Shown: piece by piece, positions 28,301 through 38,700 of the stretch
How positions within the stretch are numbered: position 1 is the first letter of the stretch
Layout of the letters: each line of letters starts with the position of its first letter
From: Brugia malayi
Taxonomy: Eukaryota; Nematoda; Chromadorea; Rhabditida; Onchocercidae
Length of the DNA stretch: 64,000 nt
Reading direction: 5' to 3'
Assembly: GCF_000002995.4 (NCBI RefSeq)
Contig: NW_025062476.1
Span: forward strand, 11,840,501-11,904,500
The notes under the pieces: model-generated
Databases searched by the model: none
What the model was told of the DNA's origin: nothing
Seen by the model: the letters and a program-made list of their open reading frames with translations, nothing else
Program-made: the position numbers and the translations under genes

Positions 28301-31300
28301 AATTTCATTTATTGTTTAAAATAATGAAAAAATAAATTACATTTTTTACTAATTATAAATTTTAATAATAAACTAAATTATGCCATATAAGTAATTTTAG
28401 TTGGATTTTTTCCTTTTTTCATCTTTTTTTTACTTAATTTTTATACTCAAAATAATTACCTGAATAATTTAAGATTTAAGGAGCAGTTTTTTTGTTTTTT
28501 GTAGTAATGATTGTAATTTAATTAATATAACATATGTAAGTATTTAGTTAGTATTAGCTGAACTAAATATAATTGTTTTTTTTTTTTTCAAATTTTTGAT
28601 ATAATTTTGTATATTTAAAATTTATTTACTATAAATTAGTCTTTTTTTTCACAAATAATTTTTACATTTCTTTTTTTTTTTTTAAATTTTTTACATATTT
28701 TTTCGGTTTCGGTATTATTAATGCTAATTTTAACTTTTAAAAGAATTTACGTTTTGTAAATTTTTTTAAATTTTTACATTTTTTGATTTGAAAATATATA
28801 TAATTTAAAAAAGGAGAGAGGAATAAATTTTAGAAATAAAAAAAAAAAAGTTAAAATTGATTATTTACAGGAAGGTATGATAAAAGTTTTGGATATGTTT
28901 TCATCAAATTATAATCAACCAAAATTAGATAAGGAACAAGATTTATTCAATATTCGAACATTATATGATCAACATCGATTATATGCAAATTTTTCGCGTT
29001 ATTTAATTTCAAATGATAATGATAATGATATTTCCTTTGATCAATGTGTTTATTTTCTATATCCAATTTATGGTTATATGCTAAATATGGGTAAATTTTT
29101 CTCTGATTTTTTTCTATTATTTAAGATTAATATTTATTAATTATTTAATCATTTTTTTTTTTTGCACTTAGCATTTGCTTATTAAAATTTTACTCAAATT
29201 ATTTTTGAAATTTTTCTTTTTGTCATAGAATTTTTGTAACATTTAATTAATTATTTAATATATAACTTTTTCATTTTTTTTTTTTGCCTCTTTTAGAATA
29301 ACATTAATTAGTTTATCATTGATTAATTTATCTTTTCAAAATATTTGCAAATAATACTCAAAAAAAAAAAAAAAAAGATTCAGAATCAAAATATTTTTGT
29401 TAATTTTTTCAGAAATGAATGAAATGAATAAATATGAAAAAAATTTTATTCCATCCGAAATGAAAATTTGTCCAATGTTATGCATTAATAATTTGGCTGT
29501 TAAAAAAATGCCACAAAATGAACCACTTCATAAGGCATCTATCTTACCGGAAGAATCAGTTATTACGGAAAGTGTAAGCTTATTAAAATTTTACAATTAA
29601 TCTTAAAATATTTTATCACTTATCAATTTATCAGTACATTTGTATGTATGAATTTGCAGTAAATATATGTTTATATGCTGAAATAATATCCAACTTTTTG
29701 AATTAACTCTTATTTTAAAAATTAGGGAAAAGAAAATTGACAGAAACAAAAGATTTATGATTTAATAAATGAATTTTTAAATGATTAGAAAAAATTCTAA
29801 ATATTTATTTATGTTATAAAAAATTACAATTATAATACTTAATAATTTATTTTTTGAAAATTAAAAAAGGGAATGAAAGAAAACAACGACAAAATGATTG
29901 GTACCAAAAAAAAAAAAATAGAAACTTTTCCTTTTTGAATATTTTTTTTAAGGCTACATTTGATGTGGTATTGCGTATTTTGAATCGTGAATGGAATTCA
30001 TATTTTGTTAATCGAAATACTCAAGAATTTCATCAATTAGCTTCGGATGTAATTAATGAAGTTAGTTTCTTTCATAATAGAATTAGCAACTTTTTTCTTT
30101 CTTTCAAAATTTTTAAACTAATATGGAAATTTTGAATGACAAAAATTTCAGGTTAATGCAATGGTAAAAACGAAATATCCGCAAATGCGAGTAATTGAAA
30201 TCAAAAAATTCAAGTGAGTAATTATTATAATCAATAAATGCGAAGTAAAAATATTGTTAAGCATTTCAATTTAAAAAAAAAAAGAAAAAAAATTGGCTAA
30301 GTTTGATATGTTATCATTTGTGATGATAAAAATTGATGAAATTGAAAATCAGTAGAGTGATAAATTAATGCTTAATAATTGATTTGGATTTCTTTCTTGG
30401 CTTTAATTATTTAAAAAAAAAAAAAAAAGAAAAAAAAAAACACAGCAAGTTAAAATTGCTTCTTCTGCATATTTCTGAATTGTTAGCTTTTTTTTTTGTT
30501 AATTAAAAATGAACGAGAAAAAAAGTTTAATCAGTTTTCTCGAAATAAACAATTAATAGATTCAAATTTCAGAAAAGGAAGTATATTGGCTTTTATGACA
30601 CTTTTCTCAGAAGATGATCCTTCACCAAGTGAACATGAATTGAAGGAATATTTAAATAAGGTTGAAATTTATAAATTATTTTCATGTCATTGTCTGTATT
30701 ATTATTATTTTAATTTATTTTTGTGCTATTTAGAAGGGAAAAAATTCAAATAAAATGCATCCATTTGAAATTGTGATTTTTTCTTTTCTATTAATTATAA
30801 TTCTATTTTTTTTTTTTAATTTCCTAAATTTTTGTTTTTTTTTAGCAAGCTAAACTACAACCATCGGAAGGATTACATTTGGAAATAGCATCAGTGATCC
30901 TAAGAAAAGCAGAAAAAGGTTAATTTTTCATTTCATCCTTCTTTGCTTATTCTTGAATGCCTTATAACATTAATCAATTTTATCAAATATTCATATCAAT
31001 TTGTGATTCATATTTATGGTACCAATCTAATTTATGATTCACATCTTGGTGCCAACCGTATCAGCCTATGACTCATAGTTGTGGTACCAGTCGTATCAGC
31101 TTGTTTTTTTTTGTAGCACTAACCGTATCAAATAGTATACCAGCCGTATCAATTCATGACCCATATTTCGGCACCAACCGTATCAATCTATGACTCATAT
31201 TTATGGTATCAAGTGTATCATTTATGGCTCATATTTGTGGTACCAAGTGTATCCATTTATGACTCATATTTATGGTACCAAGTGTATCCATTTATGGCTC

Positions 31301-33128
31301 ATATTTGTGGTACCAAGTGTATCAATTTATGGCTCATATTTGTGGTACCCTGGTTATCCATTTGTGGCCCATATTTATGGTACCAAGTGTATCAATTTAT
31401 GGCTCATATTTGTGGTACTAATCATATCACTTCTTAATTATCTCACCCAATATCATAATTAATTTTATAGATTTATCAAATAAATTAGGCAGAATTCAAA
31501 ATTGGATTATTCTAAGTATCGGCGTCTCATTATTTCTTATTGCCACATTTCTTGTTTGTTGCATTATTAGTCGTTCACGAAAGGTGCGATCGGATAATTT
31601 TGTAAGTTAATTACACTTTTTTTTTTTTTCTTTTTTAATACCAATCTCTGATAAGAAATATTTAATGTGCATATTTTTCAAAATTTGTAATTAATATTAA
31701 ATAAATTGGTAATACTACTACTACTATATGCTATAAAATAATTATAGTTAACAATTTTGACAATTTAATTTAAAAAAAAAAAATCGATTTATTAATTGAT
31801 TACTATCAATAAACTTTATATTGATATAACAATATTTATTTGTATATGATAACCTATTTCTTATCTTTTTTCAATCATTTAATCAGTTCTTAAATTATAT
31901 CATTTTTTTTTTCTTTTTTATTCTTCATTTTATCTTTTCTTTTCTTTTTTTTTTTTTCAGAATAATTACAATGTACATTATCCAATGAATGGTTATGGCT
32001 GCAATAATACTCGTATGTTATTTTAATGAAGCAATCTATTTTATTGATAAATTAAAATATATTATTTTTTTTCATTCATTTATCTAAATAAGTATAAATT
32101 AAATATAAAATGAAAATTATTTTCTTATTAAAAAAAAACAAATTTTTTATTTTTGTTGTATATATTTAGTTGCTGTTTCACCGATGAATAGCAAAAAAAG
32201 TGGTTTCGAGAATGCAGCATATCATGCGACACATAGTAGACAATTTTCACAAGCAACAACAGCTTCACAAAATGGTACCACTAGCAAAAGTTCACCAAAT
32301 ACATTGGAAGAAATTCCAAAAGGTGTTGGTGAAACTACCTATCAAGAGTGGTTCTCGAAGGTTAATACTTTATTTTACTTTTATCTTTTTTTTTTTTTTC
32401 TACATATGAATAGTAAATATTTAAAAGAAAAAAGATCTTTTTTTTTTTTTTGTTTTCAAAAACTACTATCAACAATAATTCTCTAAAAGTAAAATTTTAT
32501 TTTACATTTATCTTTTTTTTTTTTTGTACTTATAAATAGTAAATACTTAAATGATTCTCTAAAGTAAATATTTTATTTTACTTTTGTCTTTTTTTTTTTG
32601 TACTTATAAATATTTGAGAGAGTGTGTTTCTTTTTTCTTTTCAAAAAAACTATTATTAAGAATGATTCTCTAAGTTAAATACTTTATTCTTTCCAAAAAA
32701 AGAAGGTTTTTTTTTTTTCTTTTTCAAACTTATCTTTCATTTATGATTAAATAATAACTTATATACTCATAAATAGTATTATTAAATTTCTTCTATAACT
32801 TTGCTTTTTTTTTAGAATAAAAGAATTATTTTTAAATTAATTTTACATTTTATATTTATGAAATTATTATTTTTCAATTTATTTTTTCTTTTTTTAAATA
32901 ATTTTTATTTTGAATATTTTTTATAATTAAATTAATTTCACTCATTTTATTTAGGTTGCTTCAAAACCTGGTGCACAACAACATGAAGAAATATCATCAC
33001 CGTCTGTACGGCATCCAATTTCTCGTCGTTCATTTAGTGGACCATCTTATATGTCACATACTCAGGATGCTAATAATTTTTATGGTGAAATTAGATTAGG
33101 ACCACCTGGATATTATCGTCCTTATTAA
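9700..33128 (+). CDS. Multidomain membrane protein: LPMO-like, EGF, TIL, DOMON, SEA
   Basis: I built this model exon by exon. Exons: 9700-9862, 12491-12558, 12764-12855, 13186-13313, 14220-14318, 15827-15949, 16887-16987, 19479-19821, 20175-20380, 20677-20857, 21113-21351, 21700-21811, 21998-22255, 22568-22743, 22953-23216, 23757-23847, 24235-24557, 24996-25202, 25827-25974, 26274-26420, 26488-26673, 26781-26981, 27179-27279, 27505-27580, 28039-28286, 28871-29090, 29413-29573, 29953-30060, 30152-30213, 30573-30660, 30846-30918, 31471-31601, 31961-32012, 32170-32360, 32955-33128. The phases agree at every junction and give 5,541 bases, about 1,846 residues. The protein has a short signal peptide, a very long ectodomain, one membrane span near residues 1677-1697 and a tail of about 150 residues. 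The domain blocks are listed separately. No gene name is assigned. An adhesive, haem-binding or copper-binding surface role follows from the families but is inference. Intron 19 needs a GC donor. Confidence 0.85.
9863..12490 (+). other. Intron 1 of the large gene (2.6 kb)
   Basis: AT-rich with long homopolymers. A less AT-rich patch at about 11,340-11,500 contains ATGACC and GGTTCAAAGG words and a CAG/GTGAG juxtaposition near 11,420, which is a possible recursive splice point but lacks a good pyrimidine tract. Short GATGATGAT-like and AACAACAAT-like repeats follow at about 11,520-11,600. No coding exon is supported. Confidence 0.5.
14220..15949 (+). CDS. Exons 5-6: two EGF-like modules
   Basis: Exon 5 (14220-14318) encodes a short four-cysteine module (CLSNG..., GICECD, FGDNC). 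Exon 6 (15827-15949) encodes a canonical six-cysteine EGF module: DECINDKDC, NSHGRC, then a C-x-C pair and GYFGRMC. Both exons are flanked by phase-1 introns, the usual arrangement for shuffled EGF exons. They occupy about residues 151-224 of the protein and lie outside the cell. They probably act as spacers or binding modules. Confidence 0.8.
16887..19821 (+). CDS. Exons 7-8: N-terminal half of DOMON-1 and Ser-rich linker
   Basis: Exon 7 (16887-16987) and the start of exon 8 (19479-19821) encode the first strands of a DOMON domain: KIYWRILQ, EIEFVLKFK and DSWIGIGWKP. The normal second half (the D-I-x-x-G strand, the DYY motif, the W-A-x-G end) does not follow. Instead the chain runs into a linker very rich in Ser, Leu and Thr (about residues 290-370). 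The missing half appears more than 900 residues later at 26781-27279. DOMON domains bind haem or sugars in known families. No haem ligand could be assigned here. Confidence 0.7.
16988..19478 (+). other. Intron 7 of the large gene (2.5 kb)
   Basis: Mostly AT-rich. Positions about 18,420-18,670 form an island of more even composition, with GTTTACATC, ATACCGCCACGTC, TTCCGCCCC and CGCATGCG words, quite unlike the surrounding intron. There is no open frame with splice sites. The island is a candidate intronic regulatory element. Confidence 0.4.
20175..21811 (+). CDS. Exons 9-12: three TIL (trypsin-inhibitor-like) domains
   Basis: Three cysteine-rich units follow each other. TIL 1 is exon 9 (20175-20380), with CPEFTRQCEASC, CPHTCGTPKCICKEG and NTCVPFHIC. 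TIL 2 is exon 10 (20677-20857), with KCGIACEPTC, CPAICDQPACTC and GNCIFWGDC. TIL 3 is split over exons 11-12 (21113-21351, 21700-21811), with ECGRACEISC, CTRCYRPACAC and RCIYWADC. The cysteine spacing fits the ten-cysteine TIL fold known from serine-protease inhibitors and from mucin or von Willebrand modules; TIL 3 may lack one pair. A Thr/Ser-rich spacer precedes TIL 3. Protease inhibition is possible but not shown. Confidence 0.8.
21998..22255 (+). CDS. Exon 13: hydrophilic linker
   Basis: This exon encodes about 86 residues without cysteine, rich in Asn, Ser, His and Leu, flanked by phase-1 introns. No domain is recognised. It separates the TIL domains from DOMON-2 and probably forms a flexible ectodomain linker. 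Confidence 0.7.
22568..23847 (+). CDS. Exons 14-16: DOMON-2
   Basis: Exons 22568-22743, 22953-23216 and 23757-23847 encode one complete DOMON unit of about 175 residues. It opens with a cysteine cluster (CYGDWRWPPGC, RDCDY) and a strand ISWNYLDDTDEIEFSIE, followed by WWTGVGFSPTG, the acidic strand VEADIIIV, a region with LHDMYSTEYG and DVYTP, and the late motif NCYKFLFPVSGGRL. It ends with KICIQSC. DOMON-3 has the same order of motifs, so the two are tandem duplicates within the gene. Confidence 0.8.
24235..25202 (+). CDS. Exons 17-18: DOMON-3
   Basis: Exons 24235-24557 and 24996-25202 encode a second complete DOMON unit parallel to DOMON-2: CETEYRYPAGC, CDYIAKWEYSM, VKFEIS, RWTGIGFSRDGQM, NSDIYTGW, RQDIYEISGK, then ISFRRKVLPAD and CYYFLFPIGGGRVL, ending KICICDQ. 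The match to DOMON-2 in both motif order and cysteine positions supports an intragenic duplication. Confidence 0.8.
25370..25640. repeat. Degenerate ~30-bp minisatellite inside intron 18
   Basis: Copies of a word close to AATCATTCTTCAGAATCAT recur with small changes for about 270 bases. A plus-strand frame across it is rich in Ser, His and Asn, but there are no matching splice sites, so it is read as intronic repeat. Confidence 0.6.
25827..26673 (+). CDS. Exons 19-21: hydrophilic linker with basic patch
   Basis: Exons 25827-25974, 26274-26420 and 26488-26673 encode about 160 residues with no cysteine and no recognised domain. Exon 19 carries an Arg-rich patch (RNRRR, later RLRRQ) that could be a proprotein-convertase site splitting the ectodomain. 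Exons 20-21 are rich in Ser, Lys, Glu and Thr. The exon 19 donor appears to be GC (AAAG/GCATAT at 25,975), because no GT in the right phase is available before the stop. Confidence 0.65.
26781..27580 (+). CDS. Exons 22-24: C-terminal half of DOMON-1
   Basis: Exons 26781-26981 and 27179-27279 encode CLDIVIGVIIDG, then QVRDYYSFP, TPQLDEFFGG, then DGITTIIFRKPL and TVIWAKG. These are the second-half motifs of a DOMON domain (D-I-x-x-G strand, DYY, P-x-x-D-x-x-x-G-G, dG-T-x-x-x-F-R, W-A-x-G). No first half directly precedes them, but the orphan first half encoded by exons 7-8 would complete the fold. Exon 24 (27505-27580) adds a short connecting segment. Confidence 0.7.
28039..29573 (+). CDS. Exons 25-27: DOMON-4
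   Basis: Exons 28039-28286, 28871-29090 and 29413-29573 encode CFGNFTYPTNC, CIYTINWWTDGKKISFSL, STGIGFSYDGTIAHSDIIAI, then CVYFLYPIYG and KICPMLC. The order follows DOMON-2 and DOMON-3, but the unit is more diverged (the W-T-G-x-G-F motif reads STGIGF). Confidence 0.7.
29953..30918 (+). CDS. Exons 28-31: SEA domain
   Basis: Exons 29953-30060, 30152-30213, 30573-30660 and 30846-30918 encode about 110 residues that fit the SEA fold: ATFDVVLRILNREW, FHQLASDVINEV, VIEIKKFKKGSILAFMTL, and an EGLHLEIASV ending. The KGSI segment lies where SEA domains often carry the G-S-V/I-V-V autocleavage site, but the exact cleavable motif is not clear. Its position just outside the membrane is typical for SEA domains of membrane mucins and receptors. 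Confidence 0.75.
31010..31435. repeat. 36-bp tandem repeat in intron 31
   Basis: About eleven copies of a unit with GTACCAAGTGTATC, ATTTATGRCTCATATTT and GTGG or ATGG fill the intron between the SEA and transmembrane exons. The period of 36 keeps two plus-strand frames open, but they are intronic. Confidence 0.85.
31471..33128 (+). CDS. Exons 32-35: transmembrane segment and cytoplasmic tail
   Basis: Exon 32 (31471-31601) encodes WIILSIGVSLFLIATFLVCC followed by the stop-transfer stretch SRSRKVRS. Exons 31961-32012, 32170-32360 and 32955-33128 encode a tail of about 150 residues rich in Ser, Thr, Asn, Pro and Tyr. It contains GFENAAY and TTYQEWF, which resemble Tyr-based sorting or adaptor motifs, and it ends GPPGYYRPY before TAA. 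No signalling domain is present. Confidence 0.85.
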
Positions 33129-35797
33129 AAATTGAAAATAAAAAATTAAGAAAAAAAGTGAAAAAAAAATTTTTTTAAAAAATGAAAAAAGACAATAAAA
33201 GATTTCATTAATATTTATCTAACTATTTTATTTTTTTGTTATCATTTAGGATGCTGAAATTTTTTTTCTTTCGAAAATTTGAAAAAATTAATTATGTTTG
33301 GATAATTTTTATATAGCTATTAAAATATTGAAATATCAGATCAATTTGAAAAAAAGAAAGAAAAAAAGATTTAAAATTCAAATTTGTTAATCCTAAATTT
33401 ATATGATAAGATCAGCAGTGTATAATGATGATCTTATTAGTTTATTGATGTGATAATGAAGTAAATTTATTGTTGCTCAAAATGACTTATACAAAAACTT
33501 AAAATTTTACAATTCTAAACTTTTCATTTTCAGCAACACTGAATTTTTATATTTTAATTTTGGAATATTTAGAATGCATACCAAACATATTTTTTAATTC
33601 GTGCATTTATTGTGTGTATAATTACTATAATTTATTAAAATTTCACACTTTATTTGTGTGTTTTTTCTCTTCGCTATTAAATTTATATTTTTAATTTTAA
33701 TATTTTAAATTATAATTGTTGTATTTGATCTAATTGACAAGCAGTTTCTTCTTAAGATTTTTGATCGATTTCTATCAAATTAAAATGATTTACTATTGAA
33801 AGGATCTAATTAGAGTTGATAAGAAAAAAGAGAGAATTGAGAAATATCAAAATTTTGATGAAATTATATTAATAATTTTAATTTTAATCAATACAAATTA
33901 ATATATATATTAAATGCAAAAACTTTATATAAACGCAAAAAATTAGAAAAAACTAAATTGGTTTGTTTTAAATAAAATGATTCTTAAAAAATGATCATTT
34001 AATTATTATTTTCTTTATTCACAAAATTTTGAAATTGATATTTTCAAAAAGAAAAAAATTGTCTTTTTTTTTAATTTTAATTAATTATAAATTTTGTTCA
34101 TTGTTGTAGATTTATTGATAAGTTTTCCTTTTTTTTTTTCTTTTTTTATGTTCGATTTTATTATCATTCCAAAATGTAGAATTAATAAAATTTTATTGTG
34201 CATTCCAACAATTAATGGATTGCTTTTATTTTAATTGTTTTCTTTTTTTTTTTAAAAAAAAAAAAAATCTGTCATTTTGTGTTTATTTAAAAATTTTTCA
34301 TTCTTTTTTTTTTTTTGAAAAAAGTTTTTGAAATGATAAATAAAAAGCGAAAGTCAATAATTAAAGCATAAATTTTCATTCCTTTCAAAAATATTTTCAG
34401 TAATTTATTTTTGTCTCTTTGTCAAAAAATTTTTTTAGCCATAAAAATTCTTCAAAACTAAGTCTTTTGTTTTTTTCTTTTTTCAGCCATATTTTTTTTT
34501 TTTTTTTGAAAAGATATTTTGTTGAATTTGAATACTTTTTTTAAACAATGTTTTTCGTATTTTTATTCTGCATGAATTGATAATATTTGCTAAAATGAAT
34601 GCTATGCATTTTATTATTTTAAAATTATTATCCCAAATTAATTCTATTTTTATTGTTATTAAATATATGCAAACTGTTTAACAAATAAGAATGTTATTAA
34701 TTATTTTATACTTTTTCATTACATTTCCTTTTTTTATACCGTTTAGAAATGACTATATGTAAATTAATTTGGTAGGCAATATTTAATCTTTTTTAAATAA
34801 TAATTATTTTAAATTAAATTATTTCACAATCATTGTATTTTTTATTATTTTCAAATAAACTCATTGCAAAAATGAAAAACTGAAGATAAGAAAATGAAAA
34901 AAAAAATTTGTAAATTTATAATTTCTTGAAATTTTCAAAAAAGTGAAATTTTAAAATATATCTTTCTTTTCAATCAATCTTTCAAAAAAAAAAAAAAAAA
35001 AAACTAAAATTATTTTTTGAGCACAGCTTGCAAAAATTACTGTGAAAAGTTTTATGTTTTATGTATGATTGTATGATTACCTTTCGTTTTTTTTTTTTTG
35101 TAATTTATATTTATTGTTGAATAATAAAAGAAAAAGATTACTGCGTCAATTAATGACACAAATTTTTTTTTTTTAGTTTTAATAAAAATAGAAATAAGAA
35201 GTGGTGGACTTTTTAATAAAATTTTTTTTAATAATTTAATAAAAGTTTTTCATCAAAAGGTAAACAGAAAAAAGCTTCGTTTTTCATAAAATCGAATTTA
35301 TCAAATTAATGGGATGAGTAAAACTAATACTTCATTAGAAAGATATAAGTGAGAAAAAGATAATTTGTAATATAATTAAAGTAATTAAACAGTTTATAAT
35401 CTAATTAAAACAATTAATTCAACAACACATATCAATAATAATTGTATTTTTTTTTTTTGAAATTAATAACTCGTACTGTTTGTTATCGAAGAAAAATAAA
35501 ATTCATAAAATTTTTTTTTAATAAAAAAAACTTAAATTATCTATTGTATTATTGTTTAAAAAAGATGCTTATTTAATAAATTGAAAAAAAAAAAAGGGAA
35601 AAATAAATCTGATAAATTATGCATAACTTTTTTTTTTTTTTTTTTTTTTGCATATTTGTATAATTTATAATTTTGAAATAATAAAATTATTGAAATTATA
35701 AAAGTGTTATGAATTGAATGCTTTTATCAGTGTGTTTTTTTTCGTTTTCCATCCTTTTTTTTTTTGTTATATTTGAATTTCATGTAAAATTTAGCAA
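33129..35797. other. Intergenic DNA with poly(A) signals, no gene seen
   Basis: Two AATAAA hexamers at 33,137 and 33,194 are candidate poly(A) signals for the large gene. The rest is AT-rich with long T and A runs. No exon chain was found on either strand. The stretch just before 35,798 contains a T run and TTTAG, a likely acceptor for the next gene. Confidence 0.6.
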
Positions 35798-38700
35798 ATG
35801 CATCAATTTGAGAAGCCAAAACGACTTCAACAGATCATTTTACCACCTTATATCAATCGTGGACAGCAAAGAATTATTCGTGAAAAACAAAAAAATATTT
35901 CATCAGTACCATTTTTAGATGTGGAACTTTGTTATTGGTATAAAGTTGGATGTAAAGTTAATATTTTTTAATTTTTTTTTTTATCTCTTTTTGAAATAAT
36001 TTTCTTTTGGTATTTTTTTCTGAATTCCAATTTGTAAATTTTTGCAAAAAAAAAAAAAAACAAGAAAAGTTTGTTAATTTTTAAATGATAAAGAAACTAA
36101 TCTTATAAAAATTTTATTTTTCAATTAATTTTTTAATTAAAATATTTTCGAAATCTTTGATTAAATATAAATTTTTTTTTATAGTACTTTTATAATTTAA
36201 AAAGATCGTTTTTTTTTTTTTTTTTCCATAATTAATTTATTATACGCTAGGTATAGTAAATATTATTGATAAAATTGAGTTTGAAATTTAATTTTAGAAA
36301 AATCTTATCGATTTGACTTTTTAAATCAAAAATTAAGATTAAAACTTAATTAAATCATAAGTTTAAAAAAAGACGAAAAATTATTTAGCTTATTACGTTT
36401 GATATTTCAGCAACGTGGTATACATAGTCGACCTTACACGTACGCTGTGATCACGTTAGAATCATTGCTAATTTTAATTGTTTTCTTACTTCTTGCAATA
36501 ATCCTTCAATCAATAAATGCTTCACCTGATGCACCAATTAATGCATTCATTACGCAGCGTAATTATTTTTTACGAATACAAAATTCGGTTTGTTAATATT
36601 TTCTTTTTTCTTTTTATTATATATAAATTGTATTTCCTTTTTTTTTTTTTAGTAATAATATTCAAATTATCTTTTCTTTTTCATTAAAAAATTTAAATAT
36701 TTTATTATTTATTGGATGTAATTTTTGTTTTAATGATTAAAAGTAATTAAAATCATTAAGCAAAATATTTTTGTTTATTATTATTAAATTTAAAAAAATC
36801 AACTTTTATTAAATATTTCTTTTATTTTCAATAGTTAAAAATTGATCAAAGTAAGCTGATGTAATACGCTCATTTGGTACAACTAATTAGTGCTAATTAT
36901 TACTAATTTAAAGTATTAAAAAAATTTCAAATATTCCCAAAAGTGATTTTATGTCGCAGTTATCTGTAAGACTTCTCATAGATCTTTAAAAATTTAATGC
37001 TTTTACTTTTTTTTTTTCTTCTTTTGTACACTCAATAGTTAACAAGATAGAATGCGGAATAAATAATTAAAATGGATGTATTTAAATTACTTTATATTAG
37101 CGTTTAAAACAGACACATAAATTTATGTGTAATATGAAGTAATCAAACTGATGAATGAATTTAAATTGATGAAATTTTAATATAGTTGGAAATAAATGTG
37201 AATAAATTAATGCGAACGATGTAATAATCAGATATATAATGATTTTTTTTTTTTTTTTGTATTGTATTCTAAAATGGATAATAATAATAACATTAATAAT
37301 AAATGATAACAATAATAGTAGTAGCAATAATAATAACAAGCAATGCATAATAATAATAATGACAATAATAGTAATAACAACGGTAGGAAAATAATAGTAT
37401 TAATGATAAATAACAACAAAAATGATAATAATATGAATGACAATATTAATATTGACAATGATAGCAATAGCAATAATAGTGACAACATTTATATTAACAA
37501 TGACAATAATATGAATGACAATATTAATATTGATAATGATAGCAATAGCAATAATAGTGACAACATTTATATTAACAATGACAATAATATGAATGACAAT
37601 ATTAATATTGACAATGATAGCAATAGCAATAATAGTGACAACATTTATATTAACAATGATAATAATATGAATGACAATATTAATATTGACAATGATAGCA
37701 ATAGCAATAATAGTGACAACATTTATATTAAAAATGATAATAATATGAATGACAATATTAATATTGACAATGGTAGCAATAGCAATAATAGTGACAACAT
37801 TTATATTAAAAATGATAATAATATGAATGACAATATTAATATTGATAATGATAGCAATAGCAATAATAGTGACAACATTTATATTAACAATGATAATAAT
37901 ATTAATAAAATAAAAATAATTGATAAATTTTCAGATTGCAACAAAACGACTAGTACGATCGATTGATGAGTATTTTTACAAACAATATCGATATCTTATA
38001 AATGGAACCATTCCAATTTCACCATCTTTAATAATGATTGCTATGGCAGCGATTATGATTTTAACTGGACCAGAAGAAAAGTACTAGTATTTATCAAATT
38101 TTTTAAATTAAAAAAAATTTAACAATCAAACAATTATAAACGAATAATATTTCGATTTAAAATTTTATATTATTTCTTCAAAATTTTCATCAATCCTATG
38201 ACAACATATATTTAACAGTTATTATTTCTTATCACATTCTTAAATGAAAAAAAAATTTTTTTCAATATATCATAAGTTAGAAGTACCAGTTTTTTTCCTA
38301 TTTTTTAAAGGTATAAACGATATATTATGTGTTTTTTGCATTTAATAATACTTCTCATATCAATAATATTTATTTTTCCTTCTTTACTTCAAAGCCAATT
38401 TCAAGTTCGAATTGTAAGTTGTAATTGTATTATAATAAGTAATGATAATAATAATAATAATAGATTAATAAACAAAATAAAAATACATCAGAAGATCAAC
38501 TACCAGTAAACTAATTTTCTCGTTAAAGTATTCCATTTGCATTTTTTATTTTCATTTTTTGCTCTTTCTCACTTTTTTTCTGGCTAGATGGTTTTGTTTT
38601 ATTTTACTTCAGTTTACATCAAATAATTTTATAATGACTGATGATTTCTTAAATGCATGGATTGTAATAGCATCGTATGAAGCTGAAAAAATTGCACAAA

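Noticed and set aside
31156..31462. Overlapping frames with Trp/Tyr/His repeats
   Set aside because: Frames of the 36-base intronic tandem repeat.
37343..37966. 207-codon Asn/Asp-rich frame
   Set aside because: Product of the 78-base intronic minisatellite; its tail runs in the wrong frame into the real exon at 37,935.
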